DNA from: Micromonospora foliorum
GTDB lineage: Bacteria > Actinomycetota > Actinomycetes > Mycobacteriales > Micromonosporaceae
Assembly (NCBI RefSeq): GCF_022229015.1
Contig: NZ_JAKKFF010000284.1
Span: 1 to 34,535, forward strand
Reading direction: 5' to 3'
Length of the DNA: 34,535 nt
Both the position numbers and the translations under genes were made by a program. Position 1 is the first letter of the stretch; every line of letters begins with the position of its first letter. Of this stretch, positions 32,768 through 34,535 are shown piece by piece. The notes below the pieces were generated by a model that was not told the origin of the DNA, did not search any database, and worked only from the letters and a program-made list of their open reading frames with translations.

Positions 32768-33525
32768 CCGCTCCCGCGCCGGCGGTCGACATCCGCCGTG
32801 CCGATGACCGCTTCGCCACCCGGATCTCCTGGCTGGACTCCAAGCACTCCTTCTCGTTCTCCCGGCACTACGACCCGGCCAACACCCACCACGGCCTGCT
32901 GCTGGTCAACAACGACGACGTGGTCCGACCGGGGGCCGGCTTCGAGACCCACCCGCACCAGGACATGGAGATCGTGACCTGGGTGCTGCGCGGTTCCCTG
33001 GTGCACCAGGACTCCACCGGGCACTCCGGGGTGATCTACCCGGGTCTGGCCCAGCGGATGAGCGCCGGCACCGGCATCCTGCACTCGGAGAAGAACGACG
33101 CCTGGCGGCTCAACGACCAGGAGCCGCACAGCGACCCGGTGCACTTCGTGCAGATGTGGGTGCTCCCCGACGAGGAGGGTGTCGACCCCGGCTACGAGCA
33201 GTTGGAGATCGAGGACGAGCTGCTCCGCGGGGGCCTGGTGCCGATCGCCTCCGGGATGGACCGCTACGACGGCGCGTCCGCGATCCGGATCCGCAACCGG
33301 TACGCGACCCTGCACGCCGCCCGTCTCGCCCCCGGCGACGAGGTCACCATCCCCGACGCGCCCTACGTGCACCTCTACGTGCCCAACGGCACGGTGACGC
33401 TGGAGGGCAGCGGCCCGCTCGGCAGCGGCGACGCCGCCCGGCTCACCATGACCGGCGGCCGGCGGGTCACCGCCGACGAACCGGCCGAAATCCTCGTCTG
33501 GGAGATGCACGCAACGGTCGGCTGA
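32764..33525 (+). CDS. Pirin-family cupin protein
   Basis: This 253-residue bicupin protein has the pirin metal site: His63 and His65 in F-E-T-H-P-H-Q-D-M-E-I-V-T, and His107 and Glu109 in G-T-G-I-L-H-S-E-K-N, matching the His/His/His/Glu iron ligands of human pirin. Other family marks are L-D-S-K-H-S-F-S-F-S-R-H-Y-D-P and P-V-H-F-V-Q-M-W-V. Bacterial pirins include quercetin dioxygenases and redox sensors; which applies is open. The GTG at 32764 overlaps the stop of the small Cys protein; a GTG one codon earlier (32761) is also possible. It is followed by palindrome B. Confidence 0.94.
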   Translation: MTAPAPAVDIRRADDRFATRISWLDSKHSFSFSRHYDPANTHHGLLLVNNDDVVRPGAGFETHPHQDMEIVTWVLRGSLVHQDSTGHSGVIYPGLAQRMSAGTGILHSEKNDAWRLNDQEPHSDPVHFVQMWVLPDEEGVDPGYEQLEIEDELLRGGLVPIASGMDRYDGASAIRIRNRYATLHAARLAPGDEVTIPDAPYVHLYVPNGTVTLEGSGPLGSGDAARLTMTGGRRVTADEPAEILVWEMHATVG

Positions 33526-33566
33526 CCGTCACCCGCGCGGCCTTCCCATGATCTCGCCCGAACATG

Positions 33567-33603
33567 GATGTAGTGGCCTCCCGCCGGGGGAGACCACTAC
33601 ATC
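33567..33603. repeat. Palindrome B between pirin and gnd genes
   Basis: GATGTAGTGG (33567-33576) pairs with CCACTACATC (33594-33603); after one mismatch five more pairs (CTCCC with GGGAG) close a 5-nt loop. It may terminate the pirin and gnd genes, which converge here. The left arm and its flank (CATGGATGTAGTGG) resemble palindrome A (CATGGAGTTGTGGTGG). Confidence 0.75.
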
Positions 33604-33647
33604 GAGGATCGAGCACGATCACGGCGCCGCGTGGGGCGCCGCGCCGG

Positions 33648-34535
33648 CTACGCCGGGGACTCGGTCCGGTCGGCGGCCCAGGTGGTGTGGAACGAGCCCT
33701 CGCGGTCCACCCGCTGGTAGGTGTGCGCGCCGAAGTTGTCCCGCAGACCCTGGATCAGCGCGGCCGGCAGCCGCTCCGCGCGCAACGCGTCGAAGTAGGC
33801 CAGCGACGACGAGAACGCCGGCGTCGGCACCCCGGCCCGGGTCGCGTCGGCCACCACCCGCCGCCAGCTCGGCACGCCAGCGCTGACCGCCTCCGCGAAG
33901 TACGGCGCCACCAGCAACGTCGGCAGGTCGGGCTGCTCGTCGTACGCCTCGCGGATCCGGTTGAGGAAGCGGGCCCGGATGATGCAGCCGCCCCGCCAGA
34001 TCGTCGCGGTGCCGCCCAGGTCGATGTCCCAGTTGTATTCCTGGCTGCCCGCGCGGATGTGGTCGAAGCCCTGCGCGTACGCGACGATCTTGGAAGCGAG
34101 CAGCGCCCGGCGGACGTCCTCGACGAAGGTCTCCCGGTCGGTGACCTGCCACTTCTCGCCCGCGTCGGGGAACGCCCGGCGGGCCGCCTCACGCTGGTCG
34201 ACGTGCCCGGAGAGCGAGCGGGCGAAGGTCGCCTCGGCGATCCCGGTGATCGGGATGCCCAGGTCCAGGGCGCTCTGCACGGTCCACCGACCGGTGCCCT
34301 TCTGCTCGGCCCGGTCCTGCACGATGTCCACGAAGGACCGACCCGTCGCCGCGTCGGTGTGCGCGAGCACGTCCGCGGTGATCTCGATGAGGAACGACTC
34401 CAGCTCGCCGTTGTTCCACTCGCGGAAGATCTCCGCGATCTCGGCCGGCGTCGCGTCCAGGCCGGCCCGGAGCAGGTCGTACGCCTCGGCGATGAGCTGC
34501 ATGTCGGCGTACTCGATGCCGTTGTGCACCATCTT
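33648..34535 (-). CDS. gnd: 6-phosphogluconate dehydrogenase, C-terminal part (5' end outside window)
   Basis: The reverse strand is open from the window edge to the stop at 33648, giving 296 residues of the C-terminal domain. The first visible residues are K-M-V-H-N-G-I-E-Y-A-D-M-Q-L-I-A-E-A-Y-D, which hold the catalytic Lys and the substrate-binding His-Asn pair of 6-phosphogluconate dehydrogenase. Further on are G-T-G-R-W-T-V-Q-S-A-L-D-L-G, and W-R-G-G-C-I-I-R-A-R-F-L, both typical. The enzyme oxidatively decarboxylates 6-phosphogluconate to ribulose 5-phosphate in the pentose phosphate pathway. The NADP-binding N-terminus lies beyond the window. It converges on the pirin gene. Confidence 0.97.
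   Translation of the reverse strand, partial: KMVHNGIEYADMQLIAEAYDLLRAGLDATPAEIAEIFREWNNGELESFLIEITADVLAHTDAATGRSFVDIVQDRAEQKGTGRWTVQSALDLGIPITGIAEATFARSLSGHVDQREAARRAFPDAGEKWQVTDRETFVEDVRRALLASKIVAYAQGFDHIRAGSQEYNWDIDLGGTATIWRGGCIIRARFLNRIREAYDEQPDLPTLLVAPYFAEAVSAGVPSWRRVVADATRAGVPTPAFSSSLAYFDALRAERLPAALIQGLRDNFGAHTYQRVDREGSFHTTWAADRTESPA

Overview
The window is about 34.5 kb of very GC-rich DNA with third codon positions almost all G or C, many GTG starts, and many start codons overlapping the previous stop. Gene content and order (lepA; hemW; hrcA-dnaJ-rsmE; phoH-ybeY-CNNM-era; recO-uppS) are those of an actinobacterium. The sugar ABC operon, paired LtrA proteins and GC level suggest Micromonosporaceae (Micromonospora or Salinispora-like); that placement is inference from style and synteny, not a database match. 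No rRNA, tRNA, CRISPR array, transposase or phage gene was found.

Left part (1-8406): a phosphotransferase gene leaving the window, a DUF4240 gene, lepA, two nearly identical GlsB/YeaQ-type membrane protein genes with duplicated upstream regions, and a three-gene sugar importer (lipoprotein plus two permeases, no ATPase). The GlsB pair is separated by a strong terminator, a degenerate 21-bp minisatellite and a perfect 15 x 8-bp tract.

Middle part (8407-17833): a 33-bp tandem repeat, a MOSC protein, two convergent LtrA paralogues, a phytanoyl-CoA dioxygenase-like enzyme, a membrane-anchored protein with a lysozyme-like motif, a short-chain dehydrogenase-like gene behind two TTGAC-N2-GTCAA palindromes, an enoyl-CoA hydratase-like gene divergent from hemW, and a DUF4870 membrane protein.

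Right part (17834-34535): a conserved housekeeping block. A CIRCE operator precedes hrcA-dnaJ-rsmE, followed by an SDR on the other strand, a HIT protein with a coupled serine hydrolase, the overlapping run phoH-ybeY-CNNM-(cytidine deaminase-like without zinc ligands)-era, and recO-uppS. An acyltransferase and a DUF4097 lipoprotein sit between era and recO. After uppS come a small basic protein, a repeat-rich spacer, a 75-residue cysteine-containing protein coupled to a pirin gene, and the C-terminal part of gnd.

Most of the window is ordinary chromosome. The points that deserve a second look are the GlsB duplication with its repeat tracts, the SDR that has lost its Tyr/Lys catalytic pair yet has an elaborate operator, the zinc-less deaminase relative kept in the era operon, the small Cys protein coupled to pirin, and two related palindromes around that pair.
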